Positions 24,564 through 32,879 of a stretch of 36,436 nucleotides of DNA are shown in pieces (position 1 is the stretch's first letter; the number at the start of each line of letters is the position of its first letter). The stretch covers positions 1 to 36,436 of the forward strand of contig JAJFTT010000035.1 in the NCBI GenBank assembly GCA_021372785.1, written 5' to 3'. Origin of the DNA: Negativicutes bacterium (GTDB lineage: Bacteria; Bacillota; JAAYKD01). Made by a program: the position numbers and the translations under genes. The notes under the pieces are model-generated. The model saw only the letters and a program-made list of their open reading frames with translations, was not told where the DNA came from and ran no database searches.

Positions 24564-25127
24564 ATGTCAAAATCGGTTAAAACGTTAACTGAGAGCGCCA
24601 TGATGCTGTCGCTGGCCTTGCTGCTTTCCTTCTTTGCTGTCTTCCATCTGCCCAACGGCGGTGCTGTGACGATTGGCAGTATGATCCCTCTGCTCTTTGT
24701 TGCCCTGAAATATAACTGGCGCTGGAGTCTGGTTACCGCCTTTGCTTTTTCCTTACTGCAAATGATGGTAGGTTTTTACGCTCCGCCCACACAGGATCTG
24801 CTTTCTTTTTTCCTGGTTGTCCTGCTGGATTATATTTTGGCTTTCAGTGTGTTGGGTTTTGCCGGCATTCTCTACCAAAGGCTCACCGGGATGATGAAAG
24901 AGAATCAACGGCTCGTGCTCGTGATGCTCATCTGTTTCTTTTTGCGTTTCTTCTGCCACTTTCTTTCCGGAATTCTAATCTGGAATGTTTATGCGCCGGC
25001 AGGCCAGCCGGTTTGGCTCTATTCGCTGCTTTACAATGGCTCCTATATGAGCGCGGAAGCGTTGATTTCAGGCATCTTCCTTTGGTTGGCCGGCCCCCGT
25101 TTGCTGGAACGCTTCAAATCGATGTAA
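24564..25127 (+). CDS. thiT: Thiamine transporter, ECF S-component ThiT
   Basis: A 187-aa membrane thiamine-binding subunit of an ECF transporter. Six TM helices. ThiT motifs are TESAMMLSLALLLS at the N-terminus, GGAVTIGSMIPLLFVAL, LDYILAFSVLGFAGI, RFFCHFLSGILIWNVYAP and a conserved YNGSY near residue 157. These match lactococcal ThiT residues that bind thiamine. The frame opens at 24405 but ATG 24564 follows GGGAGG. No TPP riboswitch is visible in the short leader. The ECF ATPase module is not in this window. Confidence 0.88.
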   Translation: MSKSVKTLTESAMMLSLALLLSFFAVFHLPNGGAVTIGSMIPLLFVALKYNWRWSLVTAFAFSLLQMMVGFYAPPTQDLLSFFLVVLLDYILAFSVLGFAGILYQRLTGMMKENQRLVLVMLICFFLRFFCHFLSGILIWNVYAPAGQPVWLYSLLYNGSYMSAEALISGIFLWLAGPRLLERFKSM

Positions 25128-25203
25128 TCATCGGTTCTTTTTCAGTAACCGGCATCCTTGCCGCTATCCCGGATGAACGGGCTGCCGCAAATAAATTCAA
25201 CAG

Positions 25204-25254
25204 AAAAACTCCGCTGTTTCTCTGCTTACGCTAAAGAGAAACAGCGGAGTTTTG
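25204..25254. terminator. Bidirectional terminator between thiT and the M20 operon
   Basis: A stem of about 19 bp, AAAACTCCGCTGTTTCTCT with its complement (25205-25253), loop of about 10 bases, with A- and T-runs at its two ends for both strands. Confidence 0.85.
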
Positions 25255-25275
25255 ACGATAGCACCGCTTGATAAT

Positions 25276-26517
25276 CTAGAGGACACTCTTGCTGACACCG
25301 CTGAGCCCTCCCAGGGCCAAAGCCAGCGTGTAAATCACCTGCACCCCTTTATAGACATCGGTAGGATCGAACCATTCGTCCACTGTATGCACGCCGCCTT
25401 CTTTGCCGCCGCGGCCCAGACAAACGCCGGGAATTCCCAGCGCGATGGGATTGCTGGCATTGGTCGAGCCGCCTTGGGCAAACTGCGGTTCAAACCCGAA
25501 GTGCTGAATCACCGCATAGGCAGCCTGGACAATCGGAGCCTGTTTATCCTGTGTCGCCGCGGGAATGTTGACATAATCGATAAAATCATAAGTAATGGTA
25601 TCCTTTCCCCAGCGTGCGGTTTCTTCCTGACAGGCTTCCTCAATGGCGTTTTTAATTTTCGTTTCCAGCTCCTGCAATTCTTTTTGACCGTTGGAGCGGA
25701 AATTGATTTTAATGGTGCATTCTTTGACAATGGCATGAATGCCGGCATCATTGCCGCCATGGAAATTACTGACAGCATACGTCGTGCGGGGATCGGCCGG
25801 CACCGCAATATCGGCGATTTTGGCAACTGCCCGCGCAGCGGCATGCAGCGGATTGGCTACCAGACCAAAAGCGCCCATGGCATGACCGCCGATCCCATGA
25901 AAATTGACCGCCAGCGTGCGGATGCCGGTGGCTTCGTAGACAATACCGCTATTGCCGGCGCCATCAATACTGATACAACCGCCCACTTCCGGATGATCCT
26001 GTAAAAATTTCTTTAAGCCGCCTAAACCGCCCATTCCTTCTTCTTCAACCGTGCCCATAAAAATGAAGTCGCTCTCGGTTTCGATCCCTGCCGCATTCAG
26101 GCCGCGCAGCACAGCCAGAACATCAATACAGCCGCGGGTATCATCACAGATGCCGGGGCAATAGATTCTGCCGTCTTTATAAACGATTTTTTTGGCGGTG
26201 TTGACGGGAAATACCGTATCCAGGTGACCTTCGACCACAATCAGCGGACCGCTGCCTCTGCCGCGCCGGTAACCGAACGCATTGCCGTGCGCATCGATCT
26301 GTACATCACTCAGACCTTCCGCTTGCAGCAATTTGGCGAAATGGGCGGCACGCGTCGCTTCCTGAAACGTGGGCGCTTCAATTAAAACAAGTTCCAATTG
26401 TTGCTCCAGCATGTGCTGATCATCCGCTTTGATGAAGGCCAAACCCTTTTGCACATTTTCCTGCTGCAGCAAATTCTGTACTGGGGCGGCAATCCGTTCT
26501 TCCACTCTGTAATTCAT
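25276..26517 (-). CDS. M20-family metallopeptidase, copy 2
   Basis: A 413-aa zinc hydrolase with the M20 metal-site order: GHLDTVFP (His/Asp), CDDTRG (bridging Asp), GTVEEEGMGG (Glu), SIDGAG (Asp) and HTVDEWFDP (His). Dimerisation-domain marker GIGGHAMGAFG. It is a close paralogue of the gene at 28075-29316, identical in length and about four-fifths identical by eye. The frame opens at 26622; ATG 26517 follows GGAGGG and aligns with the paralogue's start. Third gene of the leftward M20 run. Likely a dipeptidase or aminoacylase of the PepT/ArgE type; substrate unknown. Confidence 0.87.
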   Translation of the reverse strand: MNYRVEERIAAPVQNLLQQENVQKGLAFIKADDQHMLEQQLELVLIEAPTFQEATRAAHFAKLLQAEGLSDVQIDAHGNAFGYRRGRGSGPLIVVEGHLDTVFPVNTAKKIVYKDGRIYCPGICDDTRGCIDVLAVLRGLNAAGIETESDFIFMGTVEEEGMGGLGGLKKFLQDHPEVGGCISIDGAGNSGIVYEATGIRTLAVNFHGIGGHAMGAFGLVANPLHAAARAVAKIADIAVPADPRTTYAVSNFHGGNDAGIHAIVKECTIKINFRSNGQKELQELETKIKNAIEEACQEETARWGKDTITYDFIDYVNIPAATQDKQAPIVQAAYAVIQHFGFEPQFAQGGSTNASNPIALGIPGVCLGRGGKEGGVHTVDEWFDPTDVYKGVQVIYTLALALGGLSGVSKSVL

Positions 26518-26736
26518 TTGAAAACCCTCCTTCTTCTTAATCTTAGCTGACCAGGTGCTTCCATTCGCCGATGTTGTACCGCACAAAGAAACAGCACCGT
26601 CAGGATTCCAGATCAATTCCAAACAGGTTGCGACAGCCCATTCCCCGATCGGATTGCTGCCGCAGCCTGCTGGATTCGATTGAGGGAAAACGCTGCGATT
26701 GCAGCCAGGCGCCGCGCCTTTAGCGGGCCATTTATT

Positions 26737-28062
26737 TTAGGAAAGTTTGCACCAGTCCTGCAGATACTGTGCTTTGGTCAGGGCCGGCTGAAACTCAGCT
26801 TTGATGCGAAGCCCTTCTGCGGCGCCATCCGCCAAAAGATCGATCACTGTCATGATCAGAGCCTTGGCAGCACCGAGATAGGCCAGATCCTTGTCTAAAA
26901 TTTCATAATTTGAGCTGTGCGGTATACCGGCCGAACCGCCGATATTGGCCTGGATGGTGGGAATCAGATGAGAAACGTCGCCGGCATCGCTAGAAGCGGT
27001 TCCGCTTGCCATTTCTTTGAGTACTTTCTCCTCACCGAACAAGCTAACCAGATTAGCTGTCATCAGGCGCTGTAAATTCTTGTTGACGATGGTCGGCAGA
27101 TAACCGGGTAATTCCGTAATGTTTGTCTGCACATCAACTGCATAACCGCCGGCACGGAAGGCGCGGTTAACTTTTTCGCTGGCATTCAGGATTGCCTCCA
27201 CGGTCGTGCCGCGGACATAGGTTTCCACCCGCACATCGGCAGGCACGACATTCACTAAATCGCCGCCTTTGGTGATGATGGGATGAACCCGGATATGATC
27301 TTCGTCTTTAAAGGTTTCGCGCTGGGCATTGACCGCCATTAAACCGATGTTGGCGGCATTCAAAGCATTCTTGCCGTCGTGCGGCGCACCGCCGGCATGT
27401 GCTTCTTTGCCGACGTATTCGATCAACTTACCGACAAAACCGTTGCTGCCGCCGCCGGGACCCGCTTTGACGGGGCTGGGAGTTTCGCCTTCGGTTGGAA
27501 AATTATGCTGCATCACCATCAGGTCAATGTCGTCCATCACACCCAATCGAATAAACTCCTGCTTCCCGCCGAGCAGACTGATTTTCCCCTCTTTACGCAA
27601 TTGATTGCGGTAGCCGATTTCCACATATTCCTCGGCAGGAACCGCCATCAGGACGACATCCCCGGAGAGTTCCTCCATGATACCGGTATCCTTTAAGGCG
27701 TAGGCGACACCCATCAGACCGGCGATCATGCAATTATGACCACAGGAATGGGCTGCTCCGGTTTTGGGGTCGGCACAACGATGTTCGGGAGCCACCACAG
27801 CATCCATTTCACCCATCACGGCTACCTTGATTTTACTTTCTTTCCCTTTGCGCGGTGCAATGATCCCGGTGAGGGCAACCCCGTCGGTATAGTCATAACC
27901 CAATTCATCAAAAATTTTCTTGATTTTCGCTGCGGTTTTCACTTCTTTGTAGCCCAATTCCGGTTCGGCGAAAATAGAATCGCCCAGCTCAATCAGCTCT
28001 TGCCGTTTGGCATCGATGGCTGCACAGGCAGCCTTTTTTAATTCTTCTTTACTCCGTGCCAT
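26737..28062 (-). CDS. M20D-type amidohydrolase
   Basis: A 441-aa amidohydrolase of the group that includes AbgB and aminoacylase/IAA-amino acid hydrolases. Motifs are GEMDAVV, AHSCGHNC (HSCGH metal ligands), VPAEEYVE (catalytic Glu), KEAHAGGAPHDGKNA in the lid domain, and ASSDAGDVSH with PTIQANIGGSAG near the C-terminus. It starts 12 bases after the copy-1 gene (RBS AAGGAG) and so is in its operon. It probably cleaves N-acyl or aminobenzoyl-type amide bonds; exact substrate unknown. Confidence 0.88.
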   Translation of the reverse strand: MARSKEELKKAACAAIDAKRQELIELGDSIFAEPELGYKEVKTAAKIKKIFDELGYDYTDGVALTGIIAPRKGKESKIKVAVMGEMDAVVAPEHRCADPKTGAAHSCGHNCMIAGLMGVAYALKDTGIMEELSGDVVLMAVPAEEYVEIGYRNQLRKEGKISLLGGKQEFIRLGVMDDIDLMVMQHNFPTEGETPSPVKAGPGGGSNGFVGKLIEYVGKEAHAGGAPHDGKNALNAANIGLMAVNAQRETFKDEDHIRVHPIITKGGDLVNVVPADVRVETYVRGTTVEAILNASEKVNRAFRAGGYAVDVQTNITELPGYLPTIVNKNLQRLMTANLVSLFGEEKVLKEMASGTASSDAGDVSHLIPTIQANIGGSAGIPHSSNYEILDKDLAYLGAAKALIMTVIDLLADGAAEGLRIKAEFQPALTKAQYLQDWCKLS

Positions 28063-28074
28063 CTTAGCCGCTCC

Positions 28075-29316
28075 TTATAAAATGGTTTTGCTGATGCCGC
28101 TGACGCCGCCCAGCATTAAGGCCAGGAGGAATACGACCTGAACCCCTTGATAGGCATCGGTCGGATCAAACCATTCGTCTACCGTATGCACGCCGCCGGA
28201 AGTGCCGCCGCCGCCGATACAAACGCCGGGAATTCCCATAGCAATCGGATTGCTGGCATTGGTGGAACCGCCTTGTGCGAATTCCGGTTCAAAACCGAGG
28301 CTTTGAATCACGCTGTAAAGCGTCTGCACAATCGGAGCCTTCTGATCCTGCGTGCCGGCGGGTACGTTGACATAATCAACATAATCGTAAGTGATCGTAT
28401 CTTTACCCCAGCGCGCTGTCTCTTCTTTGCAGGCCTCTTCGACGGCGTTTTTAATCTTGGCTTCCAATTCGTTGAGTTCCTTCTGACCATTGGAACGGAA
28501 ATTGATTTTGATGGTGCATTCCTTGACAATTGCGTGGATACCGGCATCGTTGCCGCCATGGAAATTCGTGACAGCGAAAATGGTTTTCGGATTGGCTGGA
28601 ACCTGCAGATCGGCAATCTTTGCCACGGCACGGGCTGCCGCATGCAAAGGATTGGCAACCAGACCAAAAGCACCCATGGCGTGTCCGCCGATGCCATGGA
28701 AATTGACTGCCATGGTTCGGATACCGGTGGCTTCATAGACAATGCCGTTGGCGCCGGAACCGTCGATACAGATGCAGCCGCCGACCTCTTTATGATCATT
28801 GAGGAACTTTCTCAAGCCGCCCAGCGCGCCCATCCCTTCTTCTTCGACAGTACCCATAAAGATAAAGTCACTGTCAGTCTGAATTTGCGCCGCATTCATT
28901 GCGCGCAACGCAGCTAAGACGGCGGTAATACCGCGGGTGTCGTCACAAATACCGGGGCAATAGATCTTGCCGTCTTTTTCAATGATCGCTTTGGCGGTAT
29001 TCATGGGAAAAACGGTATCCATATGACCCTCTACAACGATCACGGGTCCAATCCCCCGCCCGCGGCGATAACCAAAGGCATTGCCGTGCGAATCAATCTG
29101 AACTTCGGTCAAACCTTCTGCTTTCAACAGCTCGGCGAAATAGTTCGCGCGGGTTGCTTCCTGGAAAGTGGGGGCTTCCACCAAGGTTAGTTTCTTTTGT
29201 TCTTCCAGCATGTGCTGATCATCGGCTGCAATAAAGGCCAAACCTTTTTGTACGATCTCCTGTTGCTTTAAGGCAGTCAATTGAGCGGTAATACGGTCTT
29301 CTACCTGATAATCCAT
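28075..29316 (-). CDS. M20-family metallopeptidase, copy 1
   Basis: A 413-aa paralogue of the 25276-26517 product, with the same metal-site motifs (GHMDTVFP, CDDTRG, GTVEEEG, CIDGSG, HTVDEWFDP). First gene of the leftward M20 run. The ATG at 29316 aligns with copy 2 but its SD (AAAGGA) is 12 bases away, weaker than copy 2's GGAGGG. A stronger SD (GGAGGG) further upstream serves a GTG at 29389 in another frame. Probable promoter is an extended -10 at 29434-29442. Function as for copy 2, with possibly different specificity. Confidence 0.87.
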   Translation of the reverse strand: MDYQVEDRITAQLTALKQQEIVQKGLAFIAADDQHMLEEQKKLTLVEAPTFQEATRANYFAELLKAEGLTEVQIDSHGNAFGYRRGRGIGPVIVVEGHMDTVFPMNTAKAIIEKDGKIYCPGICDDTRGITAVLAALRAMNAAQIQTDSDFIFMGTVEEEGMGALGGLRKFLNDHKEVGGCICIDGSGANGIVYEATGIRTMAVNFHGIGGHAMGAFGLVANPLHAAARAVAKIADLQVPANPKTIFAVTNFHGGNDAGIHAIVKECTIKINFRSNGQKELNELEAKIKNAVEEACKEETARWGKDTITYDYVDYVNVPAGTQDQKAPIVQTLYSVIQSLGFEPEFAQGGSTNASNPIAMGIPGVCIGGGGTSGGVHTVDEWFDPTDAYQGVQVVFLLALMLGGVSGISKTIL

Positions 29317-29433
29317 AATAAAATCCATTCCTTTCGCAGTGCTCAAGGCACAAATAGAGATGAAAAGGGTGCAAATAGTTCCTTTTCACGCTAAAGCCCT
29401 CCTTAAAATAGAATCGGAAATGACAACATTTTT

Positions 29434-29462
29434 ATTATAACACAGACCATTTGACAAGGGAA
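29434..29462 (-). promoter_or_regulatory. Probable promoter of the M20 operon
   Basis: On the minus strand TATAAT (29439-29434) preceded by TGT (extended -10); the -35 is poor (TTCCCT, 29462-29457). The leader is about 110 bases. Confidence 0.5.
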
Positions 29463-29585
29463 CGGCCGCAAGTTAAAAAATTTGCGATTATTTGAATTTC
29501 CTGTTTCCGGCAAAAGCCGTAGCGCATACCCGGGCAAGCCGGGCCTGACAGCTGGCTTCGACCGTAAAAATATCTCTGGTTCCAT

Positions 29586-29614
29586 TTGACAAAATCGCAA
29601 TAATAATATATAAT
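29586..29614 (+). promoter_or_regulatory. Promoter of the GNAT gene
   Basis: TTGACA (29586-29591), 17-base spacer, TATAAT (29609-29614): perfect hexamers. The start would be near 29621, giving an unusually long leader of about 230 bases. Confidence 0.85.
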
Positions 29615-29850
29615 ACAACTGGCAAATGGATTAAATCCCATCTGTTTACAAATTATCCTTCAATCCCTTTTATTGTCGCTGCAGTAATAAATAGTAATCC
29701 CAGAAAATATCACTCCCTGGCACAAAACGATTTCCCTGCGTTCCCGCTCCGCTCCGGGCAGAGGAGAGCGCTAGAGTACATCGAATTCCAGTCTCAATCG
29801 GCTCCGGCAGAATCTTCAGGAGAATGCCTAACAAGAAAAAGGAGGTAAGG

Positions 29851-30378
29851 ATGATGACAAACGCTGAAAAGCAAAAAACATCGAATTGGCTGCTTGCGCT
29901 GCCAACTCCGCTCCAGTTCAGGTATTGGTTTGAATACTCGTTGGCAAGACAGTCGGAAGACCGTGCCTGGGCCTACCACACCAGCCTGGAAGAAGAAAGA
30001 AGGAATCTGGAAGCGCTGATCCCCAAACTGTTGCCGCAGGGCATGCATACACCGTTACACTATTTCCGGGTCGGCGGTCAGGAAGGAAATGAGAATCAAG
30101 GTTTTATCTGGTTCGGCGTCCTGCCCGGCCTTCCACAAGGATCTATCGCTTTAATTGATATTCTGGTGAATTCGGATACCCGCAGTCTGGGACTCGGGCG
30201 CTATATGCTGACAACCATGCTGAAATCCTTAAAAGAAGAAGGTTATCAAATCGTAGTCCTGGAAGTCCGCCAGGATAATGAAGTGGCGATCGATCTGTAT
30301 ACTTCTGTTGGTTTTACGCTGAGCAGAACGGTGGACCGTGTCGACCGGATGCACCTACACTTATCGCGGATCGAATGA
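29851..30378 (+). CDS. GNAT-family acetyltransferase
   Basis: A 175-aa GCN5-related N-acetyltransferase. The acetyl-CoA site is read as LGLGRYMLTTMLKSL (pyrophosphate loop region) after beta-strand IALIDILVNSDTRS, followed by the C-terminal motif VVLEVRQDNEVAIDLYTSVGFTLSRTV. The N-terminal 60 residues are helical and less typical. ATG at 29851 (ATGATG) follows AAGGAGG; the earlier in-frame ATG at 29824 lacks an SD. Acceptor substrate unknown. Monocistronic behind its own strong promoter. Confidence 0.85.
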   Translation: MMTNAEKQKTSNWLLALPTPLQFRYWFEYSLARQSEDRAWAYHTSLEEERRNLEALIPKLLPQGMHTPLHYFRVGGQEGNENQGFIWFGVLPGLPQGSIALIDILVNSDTRSLGLGRYMLTTMLKSLKEEGYQIVVLEVRQDNEVAIDLYTSVGFTLSRTVDRVDRMHLHLSRIE

Positions 30379-30415
30379 TTGCTTTTCGAACTCAGAACAC
30401 AATCAATTGCCAATC

Positions 30416-30568
30416 ACAGGAGTGCCTGTTTCGCTGCCGCTTTGCCTGTCAGACAGTCGACAGCGAAACCGCTTTCGAATCAGGCACTCCTGTTCTTCTG
30501 TTAAAAATAGCCAAAGCCGGGTGTTGCTCTCTGTCTGCCTCATCCATCCAGAGATCAAAACCCGGCTT
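30416..30568. repeat. Two long hairpins between convergent genes
   Basis: The first has a 13-bp perfect outer stem (30416-30428 with 30481-30493), an adjoining 8-bp stem (30429-30436 with 30461-30468) offset by a 12-base bulge, and an inner palindrome CTGTC-A-GACAG. The second pairs AAGCCGGGT (30514-30522) with ACCCGGCTT (30560-30568), plus an inner CTCTG/CAGAG. The second could terminate the leftward transcript (TATTTTTA follows on the minus strand). The rest of 30379-30683 holds no gene I can support. Confidence 0.65.
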
Positions 30569-30683
30569 GCTTTCGCATTTGATGCCGGTTCACTTGCTGC
30601 AAGCCAGACTCCGGCTGTTTTTTGCATCATGCTGTTCTCATTCTTGCCGCAAGCAAGATCACCCGCGGGACGTTTGCCAAGTT

Positions 30684-30986
30684 CTAGACGGCCTCGCTTT
30701 TATGCACACGCAGGCGCCATGTGACGATGCCATCCGGGCAGACAAACTCCATGCAGCCGCATTCCCTGCCGCCCAGATTGCGCAGGTCACCGCCGCTGCG
30801 TGCCGCCTCCATAATCGGAAAAGCTTTCAGCATCGTCTTGGAGCAGAGACCGCCGGGGCAGCCGTAGCTGCAGTGAAAACGATCTCCCGGCTGATGACCA
30901 ACGCGGCAGCGCTGCGGCTGATCATCCGGTGCAAGGTGCAATACCTCCAGTCTGAAAGAATACTCCTCCGCATACCATGCCTGCAT
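30684..30986 (-). CDS. TIGR04076-family protein
   Basis: A 100-aa Cys-containing protein matching the TIGR04076 layout: beta-strand FRLEVLHLAPDDQPQRCRVGHQPGDRF, then CSYGCPGGLCSKTMLKAFPIMEAARSGG and a C-terminal VCPDGIVTWRLRV. Five to six Cys suggest metal or Fe-S binding, unproven. RBS GGAG upstream. It starts 21 bases after the nicotinate phosphoribosyltransferase gene, so probably shares its transcript. Function of the family is unknown. Confidence 0.75.
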   Translation of the reverse strand: MQAWYAEEYSFRLEVLHLAPDDQPQRCRVGHQPGDRFHCSYGCPGGLCSKTMLKAFPIMEAARSGGDLRNLGGRECGCMEFVCPDGIVTWRLRVHKSEAV

Positions 30987-31007
30987 AACGAACCTCTCCT
31001 CTTCAGT

Positions 31008-32447
31008 TTATCTATATTTCAGGATCAATTCATGTTTGACATCCCATAATTTTTGGGAAAGATCAACATAATAATGCTGCGGATTGTCAAATCGTTTGAC
31101 TTCATCCCAAAGAGTTTCTAATTGCTGCTGACAGTAATCCCGGATCTCATCGATTTTTGGCAAGGGATAAACGCATTGACCGGCCAGAAAAATCGGTTTT
31201 AAAAGTTCCACCGCCGTATAATTCGTAATCGTTTTGCGTTTCCAAACAGCATCCGGATCGAAAAGCTCCAGAGGAAGATTTTCATCGATTACCTCGTCGT
31301 GCAGACAGATCAGATCGGCTGCGGCTTTGCCGTTCGTATTGTCATAGAGGCGATATACTTTTTTATAAGCGGGATTATTGATTTTTGCCTGATTCTCACT
31401 GATTTTTATCTTGGGGATAACGGTCCCGTCCGCCGCTTCAACAGCGCAAAGCTTATAGACACCGCCAAAAACAGGTTCACTCCTGGAGGTGATCAGGCGT
31501 TCGCCAACACCAAAGGAATCGATACAGGCTTCCTGGCTGATCAGAGTACCGATCAGATATTCGTCCAACGCATTGGAAGCAACGATTTTGCATTGCGGCA
31601 AACCGGCGGCGTCCAACATTTTCCGCGCCATTTTGGTCAAATATGCCAAATCACCGGAATCAATCCGAATGCCGCATTTGCTGACGCCTAGCGGCAGCAG
31701 AATTTCTTGGAAAGCGCGGATCGCATTGGGCACGCCGCTGTGCAAAACATTGTAGGTATCCACCAGGAGTACCGCATTATCCGGATAACGCTTGCAATAA
31801 GTAGCAAACGCCGCATACTCTGTATCGAACATCTGCACCCAGGAATGCGACATCGTGCCCAGCGCAGGTACATGATACCTCTCATCCGTCAAGGTGCAGG
31901 CAGTGCCGATACAACCGCCGATATAAGCAGCCCGCGCCCCCAGCACCGCCGCATCACTGCCGGCGGCACGGCGCGAGCCAAATTCCATCACCGGTCTACC
32001 TTTGGCTGCCCGCACAATGCGGCTGGCCTTGGTGGCGATCAGCGATTGATGATTGAGCGTCAGGAGCAAAAACGTCTCCACCAGCTGCGCTTCAATGGCC
32101 TTAGCCCGCACGATCACCATCGGCTCGTTGGGGAAAACGGGAGTTCCTTCCGGAACGGCGTAGATATCACCGCTGAAATGAAAATTGGCCAGATAGCTGA
32201 GAAATTCTTCGCTGAAAATTCCCTTATTGCGTAAAAATGCAAGATCACTTGCCTCGAAATGTAAGTTTTCGATATATTCCACCAATTGCTCCAAACCCGC
32301 CGTAATGGCAAAGCCTCCCTGATCGGGAACGCTGCGATAAAATAAATCGAAATAAACGATTCTGTCTGCCATACCGCTGAGCAAATAACCATTTCCCATG
32401 GTCAGCTCATAATAATCACAGAGCAAAGATAAATTGTCGCGTCTCAC
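31008..32447 (-). CDS. pncB: Nicotinate phosphoribosyltransferase
   Basis: Converts nicotinate and PRPP to nicotinate mononucleotide in NAD salvage (479 aa). Family motifs are LCDYYELTMGNGYLLSG at the N-terminus, EFGSRRAAGSDAA, GTMSHSWVQMF, LLVDTYNVLHSG and GIRIDSGDL with the phosphate-binding SNALDEYLI. The frame runs up to 32477, but GTG 32447 (VRRDNLSLLC) has AGGAG at 8 bases and is preferred. It leads a two-gene leftward unit with the TIGR04076 protein. Confidence 0.93.
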   Translation of the reverse strand: MRRDNLSLLCDYYELTMGNGYLLSGMADRIVYFDLFYRSVPDQGGFAITAGLEQLVEYIENLHFEASDLAFLRNKGIFSEEFLSYLANFHFSGDIYAVPEGTPVFPNEPMVIVRAKAIEAQLVETFLLLTLNHQSLIATKASRIVRAAKGRPVMEFGSRRAAGSDAAVLGARAAYIGGCIGTACTLTDERYHVPALGTMSHSWVQMFDTEYAAFATYCKRYPDNAVLLVDTYNVLHSGVPNAIRAFQEILLPLGVSKCGIRIDSGDLAYLTKMARKMLDAAGLPQCKIVASNALDEYLIGTLISQEACIDSFGVGERLITSRSEPVFGGVYKLCAVEAADGTVIPKIKISENQAKINNPAYKKVYRLYDNTNGKAAADLICLHDEVIDENLPLELFDPDAVWKRKTITNYTAVELLKPIFLAGQCVYPLPKIDEIRDYCQQQLETLWDEVKRFDNPQHYYVDLSQKLWDVKHELILKYR

Positions 32448-32879
32448 TGAATAATCTCCTCTCCAATTAATCAACACCTGTTGTATCTGCTATCGTCTTT
32501 ACTTCGCCATTTTATATTTTTTACCTGCTTTGTTTTGGCAGATCTGCCGGACTTGCTTAGGCTCGTTTTTCAACTGCTGCCATGCCGGCATCGCCACCCT
32601 GACCGTCGGCAGCAGGCCGCGCGGTATTTTTTGAAATTGCCGGCGCCGGTTGGCTTTATACCGTGTTTTTTCTGCTTTCGGCAGTCTTTTTGTTCTGATT
32701 GATCTCGTCGGCTTTATAACTGCGCCGGAGTGGTATTTCCTTGCTGTCTGAAGTTCTGTTGCTGTCCTGCCTCCGGCTGCAGGCCCGCAGCCTTGTTGCC
32801 GCCGGATTATTTCAATCTCAGGCAGGGAATTCTCAGGGAACGTAGAAATAGATCATAAAATCTTTTAGGAGGCGAAAGA
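32448..32879. other. Gene-free stretch, possible decayed membrane-protein gene
   Basis: No intact gene fits. The plus strand shows hydrophobic pieces in different frames (for example WLYTVFFLLSAVFLF near 32650-32697, then LIDLVGFITAPEWYFLAV near 32696-32750) broken by stops and shifts, as in a decayed gene. The hint is weak. The pepF RBS (AGGAGG) lies at its right end. No strong promoter was found for either neighbour. Confidence 0.3.

Larger units (their letters stand above)
29317..29850. other. Divergent intergenic region with promoters and a structured GC-rich island
   Basis: No gene is supported here. It contains the leftward M20 promoter and the GNAT promoter at 29586-29614. Two ATTTGACA motifs lie at 29449 and 29584. 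Between them is a GC-rich stretch with consecutive hairpins CGGC-AAAA-GCCG (29508-29519), CCCGG-GCAAG-CCGGG (29529-29543) and AAGCC/GGCTT. I could not assign the island to a riboswitch class. The GNAT leader (29621-29850) shows no clear element. Confidence 0.5.

Noticed and set aside
32481-32702. 73-codon plus-strand frame between pncB and pepF
   Set aside because: TTG start, no SD, and Cys/Arg-rich unnatural composition; treated as non-coding or decayed.
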